Source: Hofstenia miamia
Lineage: Eukaryota; Xenacoelomorpha; Acoela
Reading direction: 5' to 3'
Length of the DNA stretch: 31,632 bases
Assembly: GCA_004352715.1 (NCBI GenBank)
Contig: SCFE01000014.1
Span: 2,827,711 to 2,859,342 of the forward strand
In this document: piece after piece, positions 19,201 to 28,006 of the stretch
Position numbering within the stretch: position 1 is the stretch's first letter
Layout of the letters: every line of letters begins with the position of its first letter
Translations under genes and position numbers: made by a program
The notes under the pieces: model-generated
What the model was told of the DNA's origin: nothing
The model's input: the letters and a program-made list of their open reading frames with translations, nothing else
Databases searched by the model: none

Positions 19201-19872
19201 TGTAGCATAATCCAAAGAATAATGCTGCTAATAAAGAAAGAAGATCAGATGATTAGTTGAAACTAAGATCGAATTATGATTGTTAATTAGAAAAACAATT
19301 TAAGTTTAATTATCAGCTTATCTTTGTAAATGCAACCAAGTAATAACATAGCAAATTAGTACTTGTTGTCAACTTTTGACCAAATAAAGGGGGCGAATTT
19401 TCTTCCATTATTTTTAGCCATTTTGGCAGACAAACAAATTTGAATTTCAAATGACAGGTACTTTTTGAATTCAACTATTAATAGAGTGAAAATCAATTTG
19501 GAATTTGTTGAAGTAAATTCTTCAAAAATCTTATCTTTAGATTTTATATTGGTTTGCTTATTTATACAGAATGTCAAGCTAAACAGTAAATGCAGTAGTA
19601 GTGGTTTGGGAACACATTGGGAGTGACTCAAGTGTCCTTGATCCAAACCATGAACCTGCATTTATGTTAGATGTACAAATGGGAGTTTTTCTCTGTTTAG
19701 CTGGCTATTGATTTGATTGTTTACATGTAACCAATAATTAACATCGGTGAAAAAAGGGCTGGATAGCCTACCATAGGTTATACATATTTTAGCTTATAGA
19801 CTTAGGTGACCTATAATAGACTGATAAAAGACTGAGCATGTATTATGTTATTTAAATGTAAGGTAGGAAGCT
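19201..19872 (+). repeat. truncated type I LTR in plus orientation (LTR D)
   Basis: Begins TGTAGCATAATCC at 19201. It matches the reverse complement of 24996 down to about 24300 in order, including TTGAAGTAAATTCTTCAAAA and GGAGTGA(C/T)TCAAG. It stops at GGAAGCTGCA, where the element B protease begins on the opposite strand. The last 20 residues of the open frame running through this point are translated LTR, not protein. Confidence 0.85.
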
Positions 19873-20110
19873 GCATATAGTCTCCAGAAGCATTTATAAG
19901 TCTATTTTTCTCACTATTCAGTTCTTTTCTTTGAAAACCAACTTTCGCGGCACATTCGTCCGTTATTATTGATATTACTGCTCCCGTATCCACTGTTGCA
20001 TTTACCATTACGCCATTGATCACAACTGTTATTGTGTTCGTTTTCAGCAGGTCAGTAACTATCAGTATGGGTGCTCGTTTTGTCGGAGACGGCGCTCCTT
20101 CTAGTTTAAA
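19873..20110 (-). pseudogene. element B aspartic protease, truncated
   Basis: Reading in the -1 frame from the slippery site, the chain runs KFKLEGAPSPTKRAP and then about 30 residues later NATVDTGAVISIITDECAA, with active-site motif DTGA. The alignment with the element A protease continues to INASGDYM and stops at 19873, where opposite-strand LTR sequence begins. The second half of the fold, including the ILG/flap-side block, is missing, so no active dimer is expected. No separate start codon is needed if it is made by frameshifting. Confidence 0.85.
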
Positions 20111-20798
20111 TTTTCCATCTCCGTCGACTCGATTTCTTCCTCCTCTTGTTCTTCCTCGTTTTCTATTAAGTCTTCTTCGTCAAAGTATGCGTCTTCCTCC
20201 TCTATCCAATTTATTTGTCTTTTGCAGAATTTCTTTGTGTGCCCCTTGTTACCACACATTTGGCATTTCAGGTCTTTTCTTTTTATTTGCTTTATTGTGC
20301 CATCTTTCAACTTGATCTTTACTAGATCTTCTCCTGATTTCTTAGTTACTTGTTTATTCACTGGTTTAGTGAACATAGGTGTCATTCGATTTATTATCGG
20401 TTTTCCAATCGTCGATTTCTCATTGATTCTTGCGTTACTCTCCATTGTTATTTGTATTGCAAGTCCTTTCCTAATCATTCTATCTAGCGAATCGTCTGCG
20501 TCGCATTTAATTTGAAATTGTGTTCGAATTGCCTCTGGCAATCCTTTACTGATATGTGCAAACAAGTCATATTTCGAATATCGCTGTTCTCTCGAACTAA
20601 GCTTCAGCAATCTTTCTACTTGAGACATGTAATTCCATAAGTCATCCCTCGTATTCATTTTCATTCCATTTAGCAACATCCGATATTGGCTTTTAAAGCT
20701 CTCATCATCATAGTACTGCTGGTATTCCCCTATTAATTTTCTGTAGTCCATTTTTGTTTGGGTATCCAATACTAAGTAATGTTGATACGCCGCTCCTG
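20101..20798 (-). CDS. element B gag, C-terminal part (capsid end and zinc knuckle)
   Basis: Open from the gap edge at 20798 to a TAG at 20101. It begins inside the capsid (QYYDDESFKSQYRMLLNGM), continues with YMSQVERLLKLSS and HISKGLPEAIRTQFQIKCD, then a basic stretch, a zinc knuckle CQMCGNKGHTKKFC with standard CX2CX4HX4C spacing, and an acidic tail (DAYFDEEDLIENEEEQEEEE). Zinc knuckles in gag package the element RNA. The first 139 bp repeat, with differences, the last 139 bp on the other side of the gap, so this part probably comes from a different copy than 20848-21902. Confidence 0.85.
20104..20110 (-). promoter_or_regulatory. candidate -1 ribosomal frameshift site TTTAAAC at the gag-protease junction
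   Basis: In the gag frame the codons read AAT TTA AAC TAG, so the heptamer U UUA AAC sits in the X XXY YYZ phase immediately before the gag stop. Slipping back one base opens the protease frame. Element E has U UUA AAG then UAG at the equivalent place (25641-25650). UUUAAAC is among the best-known eukaryotic slippery sequences. Confidence 0.75.
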
Positions 20799-20986
20799 NN
20801 NNNNNNNNNNNNNNNNNNNNNNNNNNNNNNNNNNNNNNNNNNNNNNNTTCATTCTGTTTAGCAGCATCCTATACTGGCTCTTAAAGCTCTCGTCATCATA
20901 GTACTGCTGGTATTCTCCTATCAACTTTTTATATTCCATTTTCGTTTGAGTTTCCAGCACCAAATAATGCTGATATGCTGCGCCCG
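20660..20986. repeat. 139-bp gag segment present on both sides of a 49-base gap
   Basis: 20660-20798 and 20848-20986 are colinear, equal in length and similar but not identical (for example TTCATTCCATTTAGCAAC versus TTCATTCTGTTTAGCAGC). Both encode the same capsid stretch from AAYQHYLVL to YRMLLN. Ns fill 20799-20847, and the reading frame is not kept across the gap as drawn. Confidence 0.9.
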
Positions 20987-21902
20987 ATAAGTATAATGGG
21001 AATCTCGCTGCCGCTCTTTGTTGCGTTACTTTTCTCTCTTTCATACTCATCTCGAAAATCTCCAACCATTCGTTAAATGTCGGTGAGTAATTATCTACTC
21101 TTCCTGTGAATTTCGGTAGTACCGCTTTGCATACTGACGTATCATTATCGTCCTCCTCCGCTAATATTGTCTCTTTGAAAGTTGGTTTATTTTCGATCGT
21201 TTTTTCACAATTGGATTTTACTTGCTTTGTCACATTTTGTACTAACTTTTTTATAAATTCTTCTTCGTTTTGACATGCTTTGTAGTCATCCATCGTTGAC
21301 TCATCCTGTGGTACCGCTGTGTTCAACTCCTGCGGTTTTTCTACTACCACATTCTCTATCGTAGTTATTTCGCCCTTTTTTAACTCAGTTAGTCTTATCT
21401 CGTCTTTCAAATTGTCAAATTCTAGTTGCTTCATTATGTTTTCTTCTCTTAAGTTCACGTTTTCTTCGTGTAACTCCGTTATCATCTTTTGTAGACGATC
21501 ACTTTGTAGTTTTATCTCTTTGTTCACCTCGGTTAATTGTTCAATTTGGTCTTGGAACAAATTTCTTTGCTCGGTTAATCGTAGACTTGTGTCTTCTTTA
21601 ATTTCATCTATTAGCCTCTCTTTTTCGGCATGTTTTATTTCGACCTCTTTAACCCTTTCGATCAACCTTTCAATTTGCTTTGTTAAATGTTGCCTTTCTT
21701 TCGTATTATTTTCGATTACTTCCATTAACTGCATTGTCGTCAGTTCGTTAGTCATCTCTGCAGGTTGAAGTATTTGCTCAGCTGGGGACTGTTCACTTTC
21801 ATCTAGGGACACATTCACATCTAGGTTTTCGGGGGTGTTCCTCGTCTGAGGAGTTTTCTGAGTTCTAGCTCTGGTTTTCGGTTTTCTTTTTGAATTAACC
21901 AT
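20848..21902 (-). CDS. element B gag, N-terminal part (coiled coil and capsid)
   Basis: Starts MVNSKRKPKTRARTQKT at 21902, about 230 bases after the primer-binding site, and is open to the gap edge at 20848. A basic N-terminus is followed by a long Glu/Lys/Leu-rich coiled coil (residues about 55-180), then a retrotransposon-gag capsid block from about 260: AVLPKFTGRVDNYSPTFNEW, then EIFEMSMKERKVTQQRAAARF, LSGAAYQHY and QYYDDESFKSQYRMLLN. The coiled coil probably drives particle assembly. No stop or frameshift is visible, so this half could be translated. Its end is cut by the gap. Confidence 0.88.
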
Positions 21903-22132
21903 TTTTCTTTCTTCAGCTTAGGGTATTCTTCTAGTTGTTCACTTTTCCCATTAATTAGAAGCTCTGGTAAAGTGCTAGGTGTTCGTTGTTTTTTCCTTTT
22001 CTACTTGGTAACTAGGTATCTTTAATAATCTTCACTAATTCCAGTTTTCCAATCCTTTTCAGTTGTTCCTCCAATTCAGGCGATTCAAAAAGAACCATTC
22101 TTCTCCTGAATCTTCCTTTGCGCTGTCGAGCG

Positions 22133-22148
22133 CCTGTCACGGTCGCCA
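22133..22148 (-). other. primer-binding site of element B, tRNA-Arg type
   Basis: On the minus strand TGGCGACCGTGACAGG follows the LTR end ...TACA at 22149. It is complementary to a tRNA 3' end CCTGTCACGGTCGCCA. From memory this fits an animal tRNA-Arg with a GACCGTG acceptor stem. The LTR-TG boundary and the TGG start are exactly as expected. Confidence 0.8.
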
Positions 22149-22995
22149 TGTAGAATCTCGCCAACCTTCATACTATTAATTATTGACTTAATTTAGGAGT
22201 TGCTGTAACAATTGTTCCCTCCTTTGATAGTACGGTAGGTGCCGGACTCCATTCTCCATCTTTCTTCTTTCAGTTCTTTCGTTTAGCCGTTAACTTATTA
22301 TCTGATTAACTAATATTAATACGAAACTAACGACTGTTACTTTAGATCCAAGACACAAGACGGAGTGTACAAAGTACAGGGTACGCTTACCCGACCTGCA
22401 GCAAAGCACAAAAGAGGAATTGAAGAATCATGCTATAACAAATATTTCCATGCGATACTGGCACATCGATAGAGACACCAACCACAATTCAGATGACTCA
22501 GTGTAATGGAATAGTGTGCGTGGAGACAATGGTGATAGTGTGTGATACCTTACTAATTTAATGTATTGATTGTTCTTGTTATCAATGAGTGGCTTTAATA
22601 AAGGAGTCTCGCAACCGGGATGCAATAGCTTGTTATGAGTTCGTACATATAATAACCTTACATATAAATAGGTACATGCTAGCCTAGAGTACATGTGAAC
22701 AATCAATACAGTCACAGGGAGAAAGATGAATTGATAGTCCATCAGTCTACTAGTAATCATACGTAATAAACAACATCCAAGATAATACAAGTAGGTCTTG
22801 TGATTTCCTATATTTCCTGATGTCAACAGATCTACTAACATAATGTAATAATACTTGTAACATGAACAACGAACGATAGGAAAGCTAATACGAGTAAAAG
22901 CCCCTATTCCTACACCTAACCTAAGAGCCTCTCAGGTAAGCACCGGCTATGCACTTCACCCGTTAACTGGATCCGTGAACCACCGTCTAGAATAC
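22149..22995 (-). repeat. type II LTR of element B, adjacent to the primer-binding site, right part displaced
   Basis: Ends in ...AGATTCTACA (minus) next to the primer-binding site. Matches the LTR at 17913 in order: TGTAGAATCT, GCTGT(A/C)ACAATT, the 149-bp inverted-repeat segment and the ACACCTAACCTAAGAGC block. At 22995 it breaks off at CCGTCTAGAATAC and a type I LTR end follows. Its natural continuation is found at 23722-24149. Confidence 0.7.
22562..22710. repeat. 149-bp segment bounded by 14-bp perfect inverted repeats, copy 2
   Basis: TGTATTGATTGTTC (22562-22575) and its exact reverse complement (22697-22710), with the same arms and span as 18240-18388. Confidence 0.85.
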
Positions 22996-23721
22996 TGTAA
23001 CATCCTCCACCTGGCTTATTACGCCGTGTCTTATTACTGCTAATGAGCGCCTAGTAATTCGCGGGTGTGGTGTTACCAAGTTGTTGAACCATTAAACTAT
23101 CTTCTAATAATAACTAGTTATGTTAATCAAAGACGGTATTAACTATCACTGTTTAGGTGACGACGTGGTTAGATGTTTCCTCTTTACTTCTTTAGTGGGC
23201 TACTGCCCGAAGCCGATCTCCACAATACAACTCCACTTCTCCCACAACGATGGTTGAGTCCACTGCACCACCTCAGCTCAACTGGAACTAATTATGTGTA
23301 CCTTACCTTAGCTCAGTGCGTGCACTCATGTCAAGTTGTAACTGACTTAAACTCAATGTTTGTAGAGTGTTTGTTGTTTTGATTCAATAAAGCAACCGGG
23401 CGTTGACACTAACTGCACAATGATAATATAACTAGCCATTATCATAAAAAGTATCGGCTTAATTATTTAAGTAACTATATTGCAGTTTCCTACACCTACA
23501 TTTATTAGTACTACATGCAAAGTCATTTATCAGGTCAATTATCGTTGAGTCTCCTACATTTAAATATATAAATATGTCCCTAGGTNACATGAACAACGAA
23601 CGATAGGAAAGCTAATACGAGTAAAAGCCCCTATTCCTACACCTAACCTAAGAGCCTCTCGGGTAAGCACCGGCTATACACTTCACCCGTTAACTGGATC
23701 CGTGAACCACCGTCTAGAATA
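22860..23721. repeat. 136-bp direct repeat (22860-22995 and 23586-23721) around a single N
   Basis: Both copies run from ACATGAACAACGAACG to CCGTCTAGAATAC and differ at only two positions that I can see (TCAGG/TCGGG and ATGC/ATAC). The second copy begins immediately after the lone N at about 23586. This is the pattern of an unmerged contig overlap or of a join between two LTR copies. Confidence 0.9.
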
Positions 23722-24149
23722 CCCGAGAGCTCGAACGTTTAGCTTTCCATTGTATTAATTAAAATAACCTGATACAAAAGAAGTAAAGTAAATCCAATAA
23801 ATTAGATTCATCAACAAAATGATTGATTACACACTTTTTATAGTAAACTAATTAACAACAATCAAATATTTAACCAGTACCTGCTGATTTCAGTTGTTTA
23901 CAATTTAGAACGTTTGAATTTCTATTCGTCTGCCGATGACGCAGTTCTGCCTTAATTAGCAGTAGCGATCTCGTCTAGTGCCGTTTTGCCAAATCAAATA
24001 ATTAATATCAAAATTACTGCACTATAAATTTACAAAAAATAACTAATTAATCTTGTGCATATGTTTTACAATTAATATTTTATTTTAATATTTAGTCTTG
24101 GTTTCTTCTTCTTTTTTTTCACATATGCTCAGATTATGATTATGTTACA
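22996..24149 (-). repeat. type I/II composite LTR, 1154 bp
   Basis: On the minus strand it begins TGTAACATAATC at 24149 and ends GGATGTTACA at 22996. The left half (22996-23585) carries type I landmarks also seen in the element A LTRs. The right half (23586-24149) continues the type II sequence. The single N marks the switch. Confidence 0.7.
23835..23842 (-). promoter_or_regulatory. TATA box of the LTR at 22996-24149
   Basis: TATAAAAA on the minus strand, 307 bases from the LTR start, close to the 289 and 299 bases measured in the other type I LTRs. Confidence 0.5.
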
Positions 24150-24996
24150 CTTGTAACTGATCTAAGCTCAATTTTTTAAAGTGTATTTTGTACTCACAAC
24201 CTAGAATGACACTAGCTGCTTAATAAATAAAGAGTTAGGCCATTAATGAAAAGTATCAGCTGTTAAATATAATAAATATTTAAATAAGTAATAACTAGCA
24301 GCTTCCTAACCTACATTTAATAGTAATACATGCTCAGTCTCATTATCAGTCTATTTTTGGGTCTCCTAAAACATTTAAATAATAATAAATGTAATAACCT
24401 AAGTTCTGTGAAACTTGCCTTATGTTCAGATGTTTTGTTATAATAGTACATGTTGGTGCATGAATTGATTGCCAGCAAATGGAGAAAAACTCTTAATCAT
24501 ACACTTAACTTAAATACTGTTTCATGGCTTAGATCAAGGACCCTTGAATCACTCCCAATATGTATCTCCACCAGTACTCAACATTGACAATTTAGCTAGA
24601 CATGTTTAATAAATAAGCAAACCACAAGAAATCTAAGAATAAGATTTTTGAAGAATTTACTTCAACAATTTTCCAAATGATCTAAGCTCTATTTATAGTT
24701 TTGAAATCAAAAGTACCTGTTGATTTTGAACTTTGAATTATTCATCTGCCAAAGTGGCTAAAAACTGTGGAAGTGATTTTGCCCCATGTTTTTGCCAAAT
24801 GGCCATTAACAAGCACTATTTGGTCATATTCTTTCTTAGTTGCATATTACAAACTTATTGTTGTTAAATTATAACACAATTGATTTTAATTTACAACTAA
24901 CTAAATAAATGATTCAATATTATTCTTCTTTCTTCTCTGACTGACTAATCATCCATTTCCTTCTTATTTAGCAGCATATGTTTGGATTATGCTATA
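24150..24996 (-). repeat. truncated type I LTR (LTR C), minus orientation
   Basis: On the minus strand it starts TATAGCATAATCC at 24996 (one base off TGTA). It matches LTR D in inverse orientation and the element A LTR in the same orientation. It has a TATAAATA box at 24690-24697 and is cut at 24150, where the LTR start of the neighbouring copy lies. The cut falls inside the block GTAACTGA(C/T), so the neighbouring copy probably inserted into this LTR or replaced its end. Confidence 0.8.
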
Positions 24997-25140
24997 TTGG
25001 CAAGTTTGGATGGCTTCCTGGATACTGCTTTGGCATGATGCCATGTGAATTGGTCACTTCAGGAGGTGTATTCTTGGTGAATTAGTTTCTGTTTACTTTA
25101 TTGAAATTGGTGAACTACCAATGTTCTCTTTTTTGTTAGA

Positions 25141-25650
25141 ATGCTGTGTGATCTTTTCCTTAAAAAGGGAGATGATGTTCAAACATACATCACCCAAGTT
25201 GAAAAACTGTTTTGCTCAAGTAAAATAACTCCTTAATATTTAAGACACAATTTGTTTTCATAAATTTACTGGGGTTTTCCACTAAACATTCACAGCTGCT
25301 TCAAATTAAAATGTGACACTGAGGATGATCTTAATTTAATTATCAAGAAAGCAATCAGTATTGTTTATATGATCTATATCTGAACTTACATTGACAAGGA
25401 TGTAGGTGAATTACAAACAGGTCACTCTGCTCCAAAAATGTCTACACCAACCAGTACCACTGTCTTGAAGAAAAAACCTGAGGACAACCAAACTCACTGC
25501 TATCACTGTGGTCAAAAGGGGCACATAAAGCCTCACTGTAGTGTTGTGATTCATTTGGTAACCAATGGCAACTGCTTTGTGATAGATGAACTTAGCACAG
25601 AAGAGTCTTCTCTGGTTTTGTCTCTAGAGTCCACTAAGCCTTTAAAGTAG
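25141..25650 (+). pseudogene. element E gag, C-terminal fragment
   Basis: Begins abruptly at MLCDLFLKKGDD, equivalent to the middle of the element B gag (MLLNGMKMNTRDD). After a stop and frameshift it continues with FKLKCDTEDDLNLIIKKAIS, matching FQIKCDADDSLDRMIRKGLA in B. The zinc knuckle CYHCGQKGHIKPHC at 25498-25539 keeps all four ligands. A Glu/Ser-rich tail ends at a TAG (25648-25650). Confidence 0.85.
25641..25647 (+). promoter_or_regulatory. candidate -1 frameshift site TTTAAAG at the gag-protease junction
   Basis: In the gag frame CCT TTA AAG TAG. The heptamer U UUA AAG is in X XXY YYZ phase and directly followed by the gag stop, as in element B, where the last base is C. The -1 frame then runs open into the protease. 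Confidence 0.65.
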
Positions 25651-26166
25651 TTGGAGTACTGTCTCCTATAAATCATGCACAGGACATTCTTGTTATTACC
25701 TCATTAATGCATACTAATGTTATCCCTGTGGATCTAAATGGAATACTAATTAATGTTACAATCAATGCTGGAGCTTCTGCCTCCATCATAAGCAACAACT
25801 GTTGCACTAAACTGTGTTTAACCAGAGACAAACTACTCCTGTCAACTCTCCACATGCTGGATGCCTCAGGTAACATGATTTCACTGAAAGGTTGAGTGCC
25901 TAACCTTGAGCTGTGAATCTGTAAGAATTGTTTCATGTGGATTTAATTGTCATCAATACCTGTTATCACCCCTTGCCCTAAAACATCATTTTGGGCAATC
26001 ATTTCCTAGAGTGAAATCATTCCTAGAGTGCATCATTGACTATGGAAGTAACACCATCTCTATTTGCAAAAGCAAAGTCCAACAAGAACTTGCCATCACT
26101 CCTAGGGAGAAGATCCTGTTGAGGTTTTCTGAAACTGTAGCTGTTGAACCACAGCATTGGCAATGA
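25641..26166 (+). pseudogene. element E aspartic protease, active site mutated
   Basis: The -1 frame after the gag stop reads FKVVGVLSPINHAQD and on to NGILINVTINAGASASIIS. The active-site motif reads NAGA where DTGA is expected, so the catalytic Asp is lost. A stop after about 85 codons and later frameshifts follow. The later part (SFLECIIDYGSNTISI) corresponds to the C-terminal strand of the element A protease. Confidence 0.8.
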
Positions 26167-26518
26167 GTTGCAATCTCAAATAAATCTGATTAAAATGGTG
26201 ATGTCATGGTCACAGGACATTTTAACAAGATCAATTTCTCTCTTGATCTTTGTCATGTTTCAAATGGTAAAACTTACATCACTGTACTGAACAGCTCAAC
26301 TTTGTTAGTTCAAATGAATCCTTCTAAATTTACAATTGTTGCTACTCCAGTTCAAATAGAACAATGAGCTCCCACCTGTCGGTTTATCTTCATGGAAATT
26401 CCAAATCTGCAAAAGCCAGCTAATACTGTCCAAATTTCAACTGTATCAGAGGGAATGCATCCACATCTTAGTTCCCAGGAATGTGAGTCTCTTTCAATTA
26501 CTTTAAAAACAACATGAA

Positions 26519-27480
26519 GTGTTCAATTATGATTCTATCAGTGTTGACCAGGCTGTTGGTGAACAATATGCAATTGAGATGAAGCAGAATCAGCCCATCT
26601 GCCTACCAGTTAGGAGAGTGCTAGAAAACCTTCAAGAAGAATATGAACAGATTTGGAGTGATCTGATAGAAAGTGGAATCATACAAATTAGTAACAGCCC
26701 ACACACTGTGCCCACTGTCTTTATTAAGCAGGGCAAAAAGTATCAACTGTGTATTAATTGCTGTAAATTGAATGCTGTGATGATTAAAGATGTGTATCCA
26801 CTTCCACATATTGAAGATTTACTTTACAACATAAGTCACTACCAATTATTCTCATGCCTTGATCTCTGCAATGGCAAATTTCAATGAAGCCAGCTGACAT
26901 TCTGAAGACTGCCTTCATCACTTTGTGCAACCTCTTTGAGTGGAAGTATATGGCTTTCAGACTTTGCAATGCTCCAGCAACATTCCGAGTGCTATGATAC
27001 CCATATACTCTGGAATGGTTTGAACATACTAGAGCCTGGTATCACTGCATACATGGATGATATCCTTGTGGATAATAACATTTTTTCAGGGCATTTAGAA
27101 AAACTCAATAAAACTCTTAACATCCTATGAGAGTCAGGCCTCCATGTAAATGGAAACAAATGTGTTTTCCTCCAACCATGAGTCACCTTCCTTGGAAGAG
27201 TTATTGAACTAGGTCACATCTCCACCAAAAACAATGTGAAAGGTCATTTGGATCAGATTAAGACCCCATGATCCCATAAAGATGTGCAGAGACTCATGGG
27301 TTTCTTGAACTACTATGGTGCCTTTATGCCAGAACTGGTGAACAAGACCAAGCACATTTTGAATCTACTAAGGCATAGTATCAAATTCAAATAGACCTGG
27401 GCAGAGTAGGAGGAGCTTGATGCTGTCAAATTAGAGCTGCAAAAAATCCTGAGCCTCAACACACCAGATTATTTATTTGA
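26519..27480 (+). pseudogene. element E reverse transcriptase, interrupted
   Basis: Matches the element A RT throughout: LPVRRVLENLQEEYEQI, SPHTVPTVFIKQGKKYQLCI, CLDLCNGKFQ followed by a stop, then YMAFRLCNAPATFR and active site YMDD at 27050-27061 (A has YIDD). A connection block reads QRLMGFLNYYGAFMP. At least two frameshifts and several TGA/TAG stops break the frame, some of which look like CGA-to-TGA or TGG-to-TAG/TGA changes. The active-site aspartates are retained. Confidence 0.88.
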
Positions 27481-27840
27481 GTTTATCATTGATTGCATGC
27501 CAGCTCATTTGTAATTAGTGGAGTACTCAGCCAAGTCATCAACTGCATAGAAAGCCCTGTCCAGTACTTCAGCAGAAAGCTCAGGAATACTGAGCAAAAC
27601 TATGATGCCACCAAATCAGAGATGCTAGTGCTAGTTGAGAGTTTGAAGAAATTTTGTTATTTCATCCTTCATTGTAACTTTGTTGTGAGAACCAACAATT
27701 CCACATTAGCATGGCTTAAGAAGTTCTCTGGGGCAAGTCCAACATAGTTGCCTGTTGGATTAAATACCTCAACAACTTCTCTTTCACTATTCAACATTGT
27801 CCTGGGAAACTACACTTCAACTCAGACTACTGGACTACTC
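27481..27840 (+). pseudogene. element E RNase H and tether
   Basis: The block HASSFVISGVLSQ, then YFSRKLRNTEQNYDATKSEM (Glu in KSEML) and RTNNSTLAWLKKFSG, where Asn replaces the Asp present in element A (CTDNS). A frameshift near 27748 leads to the tether that in A reads IKYLNKFTFTI. It is non-functional because of the frameshifts and the altered acidic residue. Confidence 0.8.
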
Positions 27841-28006
27841 TCCCCAGGTATGAATGAGACCTCTGAAAGCTTCCAGGCAAGAAGATGTCTTTTGGGTTCA
27901 TTCCTCTTAGTGAATATGAGTTTCTCCCTGAAATTAGCATCAACCTTCATGGTAAAGGCATCTTCCAATCCTCATAAAGGAAGAGATTACAGAGGAGGAA
28001 ATTGCA

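Larger units (their letters stand above)
19873..24149 (-). mobile_element. Ty3/Gypsy-type retrotransposon B, CpG-rich, 3' half missing
   Basis: On the minus strand: LTR material (24149-22149), primer-binding site (22148-22133), gag (21902-20101, with a gap), a frameshift site, and a protease cut off at 19873 by LTR D. RT, RNase H and integrase are absent. Dozens of CpGs and mostly open frames mark it as much younger than element E. The gag region appears to be a join of two copies. Confidence 0.8.

Noticed and set aside
19811-19872. C-terminal 20 residues of the 70-residue protease frame as a novel extension
   Set aside because: This part is translated LTR sequence in the opposite orientation, joined to the protease by rearrangement.
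20016-20515. Plus-strand open frames of 97-99 residues
   Set aside because: Antisense to the gag zinc-knuckle region and protease of element B.
21319-21768. 149-residue plus-strand frame
   Set aside because: Antisense shadow of the element B gag coiled coil; the Ser/Phe-rich content mirrors Glu/Lys codons.
26621-27186. Minus-strand open frames opposite element E RT
   Set aside because: Shadows of the plus-strand RT remnant.
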